Shown here: positions 1-4,991 of the stretch, in pieces
Layout: every line of letters starts with the position of its first letter
How positions within the stretch are numbered: the stretch's first letter is position 1
Assembly (NCBI GenBank): GCA_002492525.1
Contig: DKZA01000038.1
Location: forward strand, 63,477-71,833
Direction of reading: 5' to 3'
Source of the DNA: Lachnospiraceae bacterium UBA7086
GTDB lineage: Bacteria; Bacillota; Clostridia; Lachnospirales; Lachnospiraceae
Length of the DNA: 8,357 bases
The notes under the pieces: model-generated
What the model was told of the DNA's origin: nothing
Databases searched by the model: none
Seen by the model: only the letters and a program-made list of their open reading frames with translations
Translations under genes and position numbers: made by a program

Positions 1-822
1 CCCTTTATCTCCATGGTTGCCGGCGCGATTTTCGGCGGCTCCGCATGGGTGGCGACAAGCGCGTACTTCGTAGGTATGGCGGCAATCATTATTTCCGGTA
101 TTATGTTGAAGAAAACAAAGATGTTCTCCGGCGATCCGGCTCCTTTCGTCATGGAGCTTCCGGCTTATCATATGCCCACGGTGGGCAATGTGCTGCGCTC
201 CATGTGGGAGCGGGGATGGTCGTTCATTAAGAAGGCGGGCACGATTATTTTACTTTCTACAATCGTGATCTGGTTTACGACTTACTTTGGATTTACTTCG
301 GATGGATTCCGCATGCTTACGGAGGAGGAGATGGATCAGTCCCTTCTTGCGACAATCGGCGGTGCCATCGCGTGGATTTTCATACCGCTCGGCTGGGGAA
401 ACTGGCAGGCGGCAGTGGCATCCATCACAGGCCTGGTGGCAAAAGAAAACATCGTCGGTACAATGGGTATCCTTTATCCCGGCGGATGGCCTGAGATTGC
501 AGCAAACTTCAGTATGGTAGCGGGATATTCCTTCCTGGTATTTAATCTTCTGTGCGCACCCTGCTTTGCGGCAATCGGCGCGATCAAGCGGGAGATGAAC
601 AATGCAAAATGGACGTGGTTTGCCATCGGCTATCAGTGCGGGTTAGCCTATGCAGTAGCACTGATGGTCAACCAGATTGGCCAGGCGTTTACCGGTCATA
701 TGAATATCATTGGTCTGTTAGCTGCTATCGCCATTCTCGGCGGTATGATTTATATGTTGTTCAGACCCTATAAAGAGGCGACAAAGCTGACCACCAGCAT
801 GAAACTGAAAACAGCAAGATAG
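1..822 (+). CDS. feoB: Ferrous iron transporter FeoB, C-terminal part (5' end outside window)
   Basis: This is the C-terminal 273 residues of FeoB, the GTP-driven inner-membrane Fe2+ transporter. The reading frame is open from base 1, so the gene enters from the left and the N-terminal G domain is not visible. The visible part matches the FeoB membrane domain. It has a hydrophobic pair of helices, then the conserved stretch PFVMELPAYHMPT, then a WERGWSFIKKAGTIIL segment that matches the family's conserved helix after it. Near the end is the CAPCFAAIGAIKREM motif with its Cys pair, followed by a final YQCGLAYAVALMVNQIG helix. About seven membrane segments are visible. The tail is short and basic. 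The next gene starts 26 bases downstream and encodes the usual FeoB companion, so they are probably co-transcribed. Family assignment is secure; nothing can be said about the GTPase half. Confidence 0.95.
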   Translation, partial: PFISMVAGAIFGGSAWVATSAYFVGMAAIIISGIMLKKTKMFSGDPAPFVMELPAYHMPTVGNVLRSMWERGWSFIKKAGTIILLSTIVIWFTTYFGFTSDGFRMLTEEEMDQSLLATIGGAIAWIFIPLGWGNWQAAVASITGLVAKENIVGTMGILYPGGWPEIAANFSMVAGYSFLVFNLLCAPCFAAIGAIKREMNNAKWTWFAIGYQCGLAYAVALMVNQIGQAFTGHMNIIGLLAAIAILGGMIYMLFRPYKEATKLTTSMKLKTAR

Positions 823-835
823 CAGCACAAAAAAC

Positions 836-841
836 AGGAGG
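836..841 (+). promoter_or_regulatory. Ribosome binding site of the FeoB-associated small protein
   Basis: A perfect AGGAGG lies 7 bases before the ATG at 849, which fixes the start of this 60-residue gene in the short gap after feoB. Confidence 0.8.
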
Positions 842-848
842 GTTTCTG

Positions 849-1031
849 ATGTTTACATGGATTATGGAAAATATGGCAACGATCATCATCAGCGCGGTTT
901 TACTTCTTGTGGTGGCGGCGGTCATTGCCAGTATGGTACGCGGTAAGAGAAAGGGAAAATCATCCTGCGGTTGCGGATGTGCGGGCTGTGCCATGAATGG
1001 CGCCTGCCATCCGGCAAAGCCGGAAATCTAG
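849..1031 (+). CDS. FeoB-associated Cys-rich membrane protein
   Basis: This is a 60-residue single-pass membrane protein of the FeoB-associated Cys-rich family, found next to feoB in many Firmicutes. Residues 8-30 form one hydrophobic helix. A basic stretch (RGKRKGK, 31-37) follows, which suggests a cytoplasmic C-terminus. The tail SCGCGCAGCAMNGACH carries five cysteines (40, 42, 44, 47, 53). Its role is not established. An iron-binding or shuttling function at the transporter exit is an inference from the cysteines and the constant linkage to feoB. It has its own AGGAGG site and starts 26 bases after feoB. Its TAG stop lies within a CTAG that also supplies the stop of the converging regulator gene, leaving no room for a separate terminator. 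Confidence 0.9.
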   Translation: MFTWIMENMATIIISAVLLLVVAAVIASMVRGKRKGKSSCGCGCAGCAMNGACHPAKPEI

Positions 1032-1420
1032 TCACGCCCTAAAATGGACAGGATACATTTTTTCATGGCTTCATAGCTTTCCGGGGTGATGTCATGTTCC
1101 ATTTTGCAGGCATCATTGGCTGCGGTCTGAGGGTCAACACCAAGGTGAACCAGCCAGTCCGTCAGCAGGGTGTGGCGTTCGTAGACGTTCTCCGCAATCT
1201 TTCGGCCTTCGTTTGTCAGATGGAGGTACCCATCTTCTGAAACAGTGATATAGCCGCGGTTTTTCAGATTTTTTACGGCGACGCTCACGCTGGGTTTTGA
1301 ATAATTCAGTTCGGTAGCCACATCGATAGAACGCACCACAGAAAGACGTTTGCTTAGGATAAGTATTGTTTCAAGGTAATCCTCAAGGGATTCTTCGGCT
1401 TTGTGTTGAATATAACTCAT
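1028..1420 (-). CDS. DtxR/MntR-family metal-dependent transcriptional repressor
   Basis: This 130-residue regulator has an N-terminal winged helix (about 10-70; recognition helix near SKPSVSVAVKNLKNRGY) and a metal-binding/dimerisation region (about 75-125). It lacks the C-terminal SH3-like domain of long DtxR proteins, so its length resembles MntR. By alignment to family members from memory, ligand positions are D14, E17, H83, C105, E108 and H109. The CxxEH pattern is as in iron-sensing DtxR/IdeR, while the aspartate at 14 is as in manganese-sensing MntR. Facing feoB and its partner, it most likely senses Fe2+ and represses iron uptake, but Mn2+ cannot be excluded. AAAGGAG lies upstream of the ATG at 1420. 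Autoregulation is plausible because a CCTAA/TTAGG palindrome overlaps its promoter. The gene is convergent with the feo genes and overlaps them by 4 bases. Confidence 0.88.
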   Translation of the reverse strand: MSYIQHKAEESLEDYLETILILSKRLSVVRSIDVATELNYSKPSVSVAVKNLKNRGYITVSEDGYLHLTNEGRKIAENVYERHTLLTDWLVHLGVDPQTAANDACKMEHDITPESYEAMKKCILSILGRD

Positions 1421-1462
1421 GGTAACACTGTACTCCTTTCCGGGGTTGATAGTTCTTTTGTT

Positions 1463-1491
1463 ATCCTAACACTTTAGGGGAAAGGGCGCAA
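1463..1491 (-). promoter_or_regulatory. Probable promoter of the DtxR-like gene
   Basis: On the minus strand TTGCGC (1486-1491) and TAGGAT (1463-1468) are 17 bases apart, 43 bases before the start codon. Each box matches the sigma-A consensus only in part. The palindrome at 1465-1478 covers the -10 box, as expected for a self-repressed gene. Confidence 0.45.
1465..1478. promoter_or_regulatory. Candidate metal-regulator operator (CCTAA-4-TTAGG)
   Basis: CCTAACACTTTAGG is a perfect 5-bp inverted repeat around a 4-base centre, lying 45-58 bases upstream of the DtxR-like start codon and over its likely -10 box. DtxR-type operators are built from TTAGG/CCTAA half-sites, so this is a plausible autoregulatory site. 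The spacing differs from the classical 19-bp box, and binding is inferred. Confidence 0.5.
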
Positions 1492-1497
1492 GTTATT

Positions 1498-1520
1498 AAT
1501 CAATGCGAATGAGATTGATT
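1498..1520. promoter_or_regulatory. Inverted repeat over a -35 box, possible operator
   Basis: AATCAAT (1498-1504) and ATTGATT (1514-1520) form a perfect 7-bp inverted repeat with a 9-base spacer. The right arm contains the -35 box of the forward promoter, so a protein bound here would control that promoter. The binding protein is unknown. A Fur-like site was considered but the match is poor. Confidence 0.35.
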
Positions 1521-1543
1521 CCAAAAAGGAAATTGGGTATAAT
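1515..1543 (+). promoter_or_regulatory. Sigma-A-type promoter, TTGATT-17-TATAAT
   Basis: TTGATT (1515-1520) and a perfect TATAAT (1538-1543) are 17 bases apart. It points at the ATPase remnant and then the operon that starts at 1772. It is the only good forward promoter seen before the operon, so the operon's mRNA would carry a leader of about 220 bases containing the remnant. Confidence 0.6.
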
Positions 1544-1600
1544 ATAAATCGAAACTTAGGTGCAATGCACCGTACTTCCGAACGGACAGGAGGACGGTTA

Positions 1601-1717
1601 TGGAAAACTATACTTTTTGAGGAGGTTTATTTCAAAGATATCATTGAACGTTACCAGATTGGGCTTCCGGAGGTTTTAGGAGAATTGACGGATGATTTCT
1701 TGAATTGTTTTATTTGA
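1601..1717 (+). pseudogene. Remnant of an AAA ATPase with DUF4143 domain
   Basis: In the frame ending with TGA at 1715-1717 the translation reads LFEEVYFKDIIERYQIGL, then PEVLGELTDDFLNCFI. This resembles, from memory, the start of the DUF4143 region of the common prokaryotic AAA ATPases, where a Y-x-KDI-x-ERY motif precedes a helical LxELxxxL segment. Intact proteins are about 400 residues. Here only about 35 are recognisable, with no P-loop upstream and no continuation downstream. The frame does open with an ATG at 1565, giving 51 codons in all, but the first dozen residues resemble nothing. It sits between a promoter and the first intact operon gene, so it is probably the scar of a deleted gene. 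It could instead be a short expressed peptide; that is less likely. Confidence 0.5.
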
Positions 1718-1771
1718 AAATTTACGGTGTTAGAGATACAATAATTACGGCAGAGTGGTGAGGGAAGATAT

Positions 1772-2005
1772 ATGCGGGAGATGGAGTTTAAGATGGAAAG
1801 GCCCGGCCTTTTGAAAAAGGGTGACAAAGTCACAGTAACAGAAGGGGTTCTTCCCAGCAATTATTATTATACGATAGATCCGGCCCTGGCTATGTCCGGA
1901 AACTTTCCTTTCCGGGAACGGATGCTTGAGCGGGAGGGTGTTGTGACGGAGATTATCGAAAACGCCAGAGGATTTTATGTGAAGGCGAGATTTGGAGAAC
2001 CGTGA
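1772..2005 (+). CDS. Small protein of unknown function, 77 residues
   Basis: I do not recognise this family. The protein has no signal peptide or membrane helix. It begins with charged residues. Its core is LKKGDKVTVTEGVLPSNYYY, and its end is GVVTEIIENARGFYVKARF. The two valine-rich strands with GDKV and GVVTEI, separated by an acidic/aromatic loop, suggest a small beta-barrel like KOW/SH3 folds; this is inference only. A purine-rich site (GAGGGAAG) precedes the ATG at 1772, and ATGs at 1784 and 1793 are possible alternatives. Codon use and composition fit the neighbours, and the hydrophobic pattern looks like a real protein. It is the first intact gene after the promoter at 1515 and lies 57 bases before ridA, so it is probably co-transcribed with it. 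Confidence 0.65.
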   Translation: MREMEFKMERPGLLKKGDKVTVTEGVLPSNYYYTIDPALAMSGNFPFRERMLEREGVVTEIIENARGFYVKARFGEP

Positions 2006-2062
2006 ATACCGAAACATGGAAAGAAAAAGTAGAAAGAAAAATAGAAAGAGAGGACAAATATT

Positions 2063-2440
2063 ATGTTGACTAAAGTATCCACCAATAAGGCACCGGCGGC
2101 CATCGGCCCATATTCCCAGGGGATTATTGCAGGAGATTTTCTCTTTGCATCAGGGCAGATCCCGATTGACCCGGCTACGGGAGAGATTACCGGTAAAGAT
2201 GTGACTGAGCAGGCGCATCAGGCCATGAAGAATGTGGGGGCAATCCTTGCGGAAGCGGGAACAGATTATACGAAGGTAGTAAAGACCACCTGTTTTCTGG
2301 CGGAAATGGCGGATTTTGCAGCTTTTAACGCTGTGTATGAAAAGTATTTTACCGAGAAGCCGGCGCGCAGTTGTGTAGCTGTCAAGCAGCTGCCCAAAGA
2401 TGTATTGTGCGAGGTAGAGGTAACGGCATATTTGAAGTAG
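2063..2440 (+). CDS. ridA: RidA family enamine/imine deaminase
   Basis: This 125-residue protein covers the full YjgF/YER057c/UK114 fold. RidA hydrolyses reactive enamine/imine intermediates released by PLP enzymes such as threonine dehydratase, protecting PLP-dependent enzymes in the cytoplasm. It acts as a trimer with active sites between subunits. Visible family motifs are APAAIGPYSQGI near the N-terminus, ASGQIPIDPATGEI, the central helix EQAHQAMKNVGAIL, and the C-terminal signature PARSCVAVKQLPKDVLCEVEVTAYL. The signature contains the arginine that binds the substrate carboxylate (in PARS) and the glutamate of the VEVE/VEVT strand. The start ATG at 2063 follows a purine-rich stretch with GAGAGGA. 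Length is normal. It sits 57 bases after the 77-residue gene and 25 bases before the kinase, in the same probable operon. Confidence 0.95.
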   Translation: MLTKVSTNKAPAAIGPYSQGIIAGDFLFASGQIPIDPATGEITGKDVTEQAHQAMKNVGAILAEAGTDYTKVVKTTCFLAEMADFAAFNAVYEKYFTEKPARSCVAVKQLPKDVLCEVEVTAYLK

Positions 2441-2465
2441 GAAGGACAATCGGTTTACATAATAT

Positions 2466-2957
2466 ATGCAAAACGTTATTTTGATCGGGATGCCCGGTGC
2501 AGGAAAGAGTACGGTGGGTGTGGTACTTGCCAAAAAGCTGGGTTATGCTTTTGTGGATGCGGATCTGGTGATCCAGAGCAGGGAAGGCAGACTTTTACAT
2601 GAAATTATTTCTGAGCGGGGTGTGGAAGGTTTCTGGCAGGTAGAAGAGGAAATCAATGCCTCCATCCAGGCTGACCGGACGGTCATTGCCACAGGGGGCA
2701 GCGCTGTCTACGGACACAGAGCCATGGCTCATTATCAGGAGATAGGAAAGATTGTATACCTGTCGCTTCCTCTTGCGGATATCAGACAGCGTCTGGGCGA
2801 TTTGGATGAGCGGGGCGTGACACTGCGGGAGGGACAAGACCTTGCGGCGCTTTATGAGGAACGGCTGCCGCTCTATGAAAAGTACGCCGATATCACGGTG
2901 GACTGTAAGGATTTGTCAATCCGGGAGATTGTGGAGAAGATTGTGTTATTGTTATAA
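2466..2957 (+). CDS. Shikimate-kinase-like P-loop kinase with altered substrate site
   Basis: This 163-residue NMP-kinase-fold protein would be annotated as shikimate kinase by homology. The Walker A motif is GMPGAGKST (8-16) and the Asp pair FVDAD (29-33) matches the shikimate kinase DxD. R116 lies in the expected lid area, and ERLPLYEKYADITVD (132-146) is the conserved C-terminal motif with R133. Residues usually essential for shikimate binding differ. The FR pair (Mtb R58) is FW (56-57), and the GGG loop is GGS (77-79). The lid RPLL motif is replaced by RGVTLREGQDL. It may therefore act on another substrate or be a divergent shikimate kinase. There is no other aro gene nearby. It starts 25 bases after ridA, and its TAA overlaps the left 13-bp repeat of the palindromic element. 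Confidence 0.8.
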   Translation: MQNVILIGMPGAGKSTVGVVLAKKLGYAFVDADLVIQSREGRLLHEIISERGVEGFWQVEEEINASIQADRTVIATGGSAVYGHRAMAHYQEIGKIVYLSLPLADIRQRLGDLDERGVTLREGQDLAALYEERLPLYEKYADITVDCKDLSIREIVEKIVLLL

Positions 2958-2966
2958 ATGGATATA
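2954..2966 (+). repeat. Left 13-bp direct repeat, likely target duplication
   Basis: ATAAATGGATATA is identical to 3166-3178. It includes the TAA stop of the kinase gene (2955-2957), so the insertion left the coding sequence intact. Confidence 0.65.
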
Positions 2967-3165
2967 AGTGATTGCAAAATTCATTTCAATGCTGTAATGA
3001 TTGTGCAAACAGTATAACCATAAGCAGACCCTTGCAAAACGCCAGTACTTGACGAGGTGTTTTCGAGTCTAGTACTGTTGCGTTTGAACGGAGCGAAAGC
3101 GAGTCTGTGTTGGTTATACTGTTTGTACAATTCCAACAACTGTAAAAGCGTTTTGCAATTGCCTA

Positions 3166-3178
3166 ATAAATGGATATA
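3166..3178 (+). repeat. Right 13-bp direct repeat, likely target duplication
   Basis: An exact copy of 2954-2966. It lies immediately before the AAGGAG site of the flavin reductase-rubredoxin gene, which was therefore kept. Confidence 0.65.
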
Positions 3179-3202
3179 TTGAAAGGAGTATAACAATTTA
3201 TT

Positions 3203-3820
3203 ATGGATAAGAAAGCAATGTATAAATTAACTTACGGGCTGTTTGTACTTACCGCCGGAAAGGATGGTAAAGACAGCGGATGTATCATCAATACGGCACA
3301 GCAGGTTACTTCTGAGCCAAACCGGATCAGTATTGCGGTAAATAAAGCGAATTATACCCATGATCTGGTGAAAGAAAGCGGCCGCTTTAATATCTCTACG
3401 ATAAGCGAGGCGGCATCCTTCGATCTGTTTAAACATTTTGGGTTTCAGTCAGGACGGGATGTAGACAAGTTCGCCGGATATACGGAGTGTAAACGCAGTG
3501 CCAACGGTCTTTATTATGTCACGGCCGGAACGAACAGCTATATCAGTGCTGCGGTGGAGCAAGCAGTGGATTTAGGCAGTCATACATTGTTTATTGCATC
3601 TGTGGAGGATATGGAGGTGCTTTCGGATACGGCATCGGCTACTTATGAATATTACCAGTCTGCCATAAAACCCAAACCGGCACAGACTGCGCAGACGGGT
3701 AAGATAGTCTGGCGTTGTACGGTCTGCGGCTATGTGTACGAGGGAGAGGAACTGCCGGCGGACTTTATCTGCCCGCTGTGTAAACATCCGGCTTCGGATT
3801 TTGAGAAAGTGATACTGTAG
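3203..3820 (+). CDS. hrb: Flavin reductase-rubredoxin fusion (high-molecular-weight rubredoxin, Hrb type)
   Basis: This 205-residue protein has two domains. Residues 1-155 are a flavin-reductase-like split barrel that binds FMN (motifs GCIINTAQQVTSEPNRISIAVNK and FNISTISEAA). After a Pro/Gln-rich linker (about 156-167) comes a short rubredoxin domain with the iron ligands C172, C175, C190 and C193 (CTVCGYVYEG and CPLCK). Proteins of this build, such as Hrb of Moorella, pass electrons from NAD(P)H through FMN to rubredoxin and on to flavodiiron proteins that reduce O2 or NO. A role in oxygen or nitrosative defence is inferred from that family; no flavodiiron gene is in the window. AAGGAG lies 14 bases before the ATG. 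The gene was probably part of the ridA-kinase operon before the palindromic element entered. A strong terminator follows 25 bases after the stop. Confidence 0.9.
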   Translation: MDKKAMYKLTYGLFVLTAGKDGKDSGCIINTAQQVTSEPNRISIAVNKANYTHDLVKESGRFNISTISEAASFDLFKHFGFQSGRDVDKFAGYTECKRSANGLYYVTAGTNSYISAAVEQAVDLGSHTLFIASVEDMEVLSDTASATYEYYQSAIKPKPAQTAQTGKIVWRCTVCGYVYEGEELPADFICPLCKHPASDFEKVIL

Positions 3821-3845
3821 GAATATCCAGCACCAATAGAGCAAA

Positions 3846-3882
3846 AAAAGGAGTGTGTCCTGGTGATACATTCCTTTTATTA
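3846..3882 (+). terminator. Rho-independent terminator after the flavin reductase-rubredoxin gene
   Basis: AAAAGGAGTGTGTC (3846-3859) pairs with GATACATTCCTTTT (3865-3878) over 14 pairs including two G-U, around a 5-base loop. The T-rich end TTTTATTAT follows. It closes the operon that starts at 1772. Confidence 0.8.
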
Positions 3883-3898
3883 TGTTGAAAATACTTTT

Positions 3899-3927
3899 CG
3901 CTTATCCGAGTCCGCAGAGCAGATTAC
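3899..3927. repeat. Degenerate copy of the dispersed hairpin repeat
   Basis: CGCTTATCCGAGTCCGC followed by AGAGCAGATTAC matches the copy at 7183-7210 (CGCTTATTCCGAGTCCGC then GAAGCGGATC). The stem CCGC/GCAG has one C-A mismatch, so this copy is decayed. It lies between the terminator and spoVAE. Confidence 0.55.
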
Positions 3928-3993
3928 TTTTTGTATATTCTTTTTAAAATAACAAAGACTAACAGTAAAAAGATTTTTATGGAGGAATGGAAT

Positions 3994-4353
3994 ATGATGG
4001 ATTATATCAATGCTTTCTGGGTGGGCGGGGTAATCTGCGCGCTGGTACAGATTCTGATGGAAAAGACGAAGCTCCTGCCGGGACGCATCATGGTGCTGTT
4101 AGTCTGTACAGGAGCTGTCATCAGTTTCTTTGGCTGGTATGAACCCTTTATGGAGTATGCGGGCGCGGGAGCCAGTGTGCCCTTACTTGGTTATGGCAAC
4201 ATTCTGATGAAAGGTGTCAGGGAGGCCGTGGACGAGAGCGGCTTTATCGGGCTGTTCCAGGGCGGTTTTAAGACCGGCGCGGTGGGATGTTCTGCGGCAC
4301 TGGTATTCGGCTATCTGGCAAGTGTGGTATTTAAACCCAAGCCAAAAAAATAA
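3994..4353 (+). CDS. spoVAE: Stage V sporulation protein AE (SpoVAE)
   Basis: This 119-residue integral membrane protein matches the SpoVAE family over its whole length. The conserved start DYINAFWVGGVICALVQIL, the central GWYEPFMEYAGAGASVPLLGYGN and the GVREAVDESGFIGLFQGG segment are visible. It ends in a hydrophobic helix and a KPKPKK tail. SpoVA proteins form the inner-membrane channel that moves Ca-dipicolinic acid into the forespore and out during germination. The ATG at 3994 (or the adjacent one at 3997) is chosen because GGAGGA ends 7 bases before it and family homology starts there; the frame is open further upstream. In most genomes it follows spoVAC and spoVAD. Here it is alone, with an unrelated operon and terminator before it. 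I found no convincing forespore sigma-G promoter upstream. Confidence 0.92.
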   Translation: MMDYINAFWVGGVICALVQILMEKTKLLPGRIMVLLVCTGAVISFFGWYEPFMEYAGAGASVPLLGYGNILMKGVREAVDESGFIGLFQGGFKTGAVGCSAALVFGYLASVVFKPKPKK

Positions 4354-4360
4354 TTTAAAT

Positions 4361-4395
4361 AATTGAAGACAATTGAAAAGGAAGTTCGTTATAGT
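4361..4395 (+). promoter_or_regulatory. Possible promoter region of the sigma-factor gene
   Basis: TATAGT (4390-4395) could be a -10 box, lying 33 bases before the sigma gene. No good -35 box stands at 17 bases. An AATTG-AAGA-CAATT inverted repeat (4361-4374) lies where a -35 or an operator would be. The promoter may be recognised by the sigma factor itself; this cannot be shown here. Confidence 0.25.
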
Positions 4396-4413
4396 AGACA
4401 GAGACGTAAGGGA

Positions 4414-4430
4414 AGGAGGTAGATAGTATC
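4414..4430 (+). promoter_or_regulatory. Shine-Dalgarno site in front of a non-canonical ATC start
   Basis: AGGAGGT (4414-4420) is a near-perfect anti-16S match. It is followed by 7 bases and then ATC (4428-4430), in frame with the sigma factor. An in-frame TAA at 4407 bars any start further upstream, and no ATG, GTG or TTG occurs in frame before 4500. The spacing singles out ATC as the initiation codon. Confidence 0.6.
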
Positions 4431-4991
4431 GGACGGGAAGAACAATTATCAGCGCTGATTGATTCTTATCAACATCTGGTTTTTTCTATCTGTTATAAGA
4501 TGACGTCGGACTATTTTGCCTCCGAAGACCTGACGCAGGACACCTTTCTTGCCGCATACAAGCATCTGGCGGAGTTTGACGGCAGATATGAGAAAGCATG
4601 GATCTGCCGGATCGCTACCAACAAGTGTCTGGATTATATGCAGAGTGCAGGAAGGCGCAGTATCCCTATGGCGGATGTAGGAATGGAAGAAGTAAGAGGG
4701 CCGGATAACGGCGCAAGTAAAGTTCCGGCACACAATATCCGAGAAGAGCAGGCAGTGAGGCAGACGCCGGAGAGCATATGTCTGGAAAAAGAAGTAAGAG
4801 AAACACTGCTTGCCAGATGCCTGTCATTAAAACCGCCCTACGATGAGATATCCAAGGCATATTACTATGACGAAATGGATGTGGCCGAAATCGCCAGGGC
4901 AAGGGATGCAAAGGTAAAGACGGTGCAGACACAGATTTATCGGGCAAGGGCGATGTTACGCAAGATGTATATAAAGGAGAAAGGCGCATGA
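4428..4991 (+). CDS. ECF-like sigma-70 family RNA polymerase sigma factor, probable ATC start
   Basis: This 187-residue sigma factor has region 2 (about 8-75) and region 4 (about 125-182). Region 2 includes LIDSYQHLVFSICYKMTSDY, the -10 binding EDLTQDTFLAAYKHL, and WICRIATNKCLDYMQ. Region 4 includes the helix-turn-helix MDVAEIARARDAKVKTVQTQIYRARAMLRKMY. There is no region 1 or 3, which fits the ECF group. The first ATG (4500) would delete region 2.1. The real start must lie after the in-frame TAA at 4407, and ATC at 4428 sits 7 bases after AGGAGGT. Starting there gives GREEQLSALIDSYQHL, as expected for the family. CTG at 4455 or ATT at 4458 have no such site. The stop overlaps the next start (ATGA), which indicates coupling to the likely anti-sigma protein. 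Confidence 0.88.
   Translation: MGREEQLSALIDSYQHLVFSICYKMTSDYFASEDLTQDTFLAAYKHLAEFDGRYEKAWICRIATNKCLDYMQSAGRRSIPMADVGMEEVRGPDNGASKVPAHNIREEQAVRQTPESICLEKEVRETLLARCLSLKPPYDEISKAYYYDEMDVAEIARARDAKVKTVQTQIYRARAMLRKMYIKEKGA

Larger units (their letters stand above)
2954..3178. mobile_element. MITE-like palindromic element with 13-bp flanking direct repeats
   Basis: A stretch of 199 bases (2967-3165) is bounded by two exact copies of ATAAATGGATATA (2954-2966 and 3166-3178). Its ends are imperfect inverted repeats of about 15 bases; the outermost differences are transitions, and the ATTGCAAAA / TTTTGCAAT cores are perfect. Further in, 3001-3020 pairs with 3111-3130 at 19 of 20 positions. A central hairpin pairs 3037-3049 with 3071-3085 (CAGTACT/AGTACTG, then AAACGC/GCGTTT after a two-base bulge). 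There is no ORF of note. This is the layout of a small non-autonomous inverted-repeat insertion that duplicated its target. Removing one repeat plus the element leaves 33 bases between the kinase stop and the next start, a normal operon gap. A 13-bp duplication is longer than for most such elements, so the mechanism is unassigned. Confidence 0.6.

Noticed and set aside
1600..1620. Six-codon ORF (MENYTF) after GGAGGACGG, a possible leader peptide
   Set aside because: It overlaps the ATPase remnant in another frame, and there is no attenuator-like structure or run of regulatory codons after it.
3928..3962. Possible sigma-G promoter before spoVAE
   Set aside because: A GTATA-like -35 is present, but no matching CATACTA-type -10 box at the right distance.
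3931..3993. Upstream extension of spoVAE to an ATG at 3931
   Set aside because: The extra 21 residues are not part of the family, no ribosome site precedes 3931, and GGAGGA fits the 3994 start.
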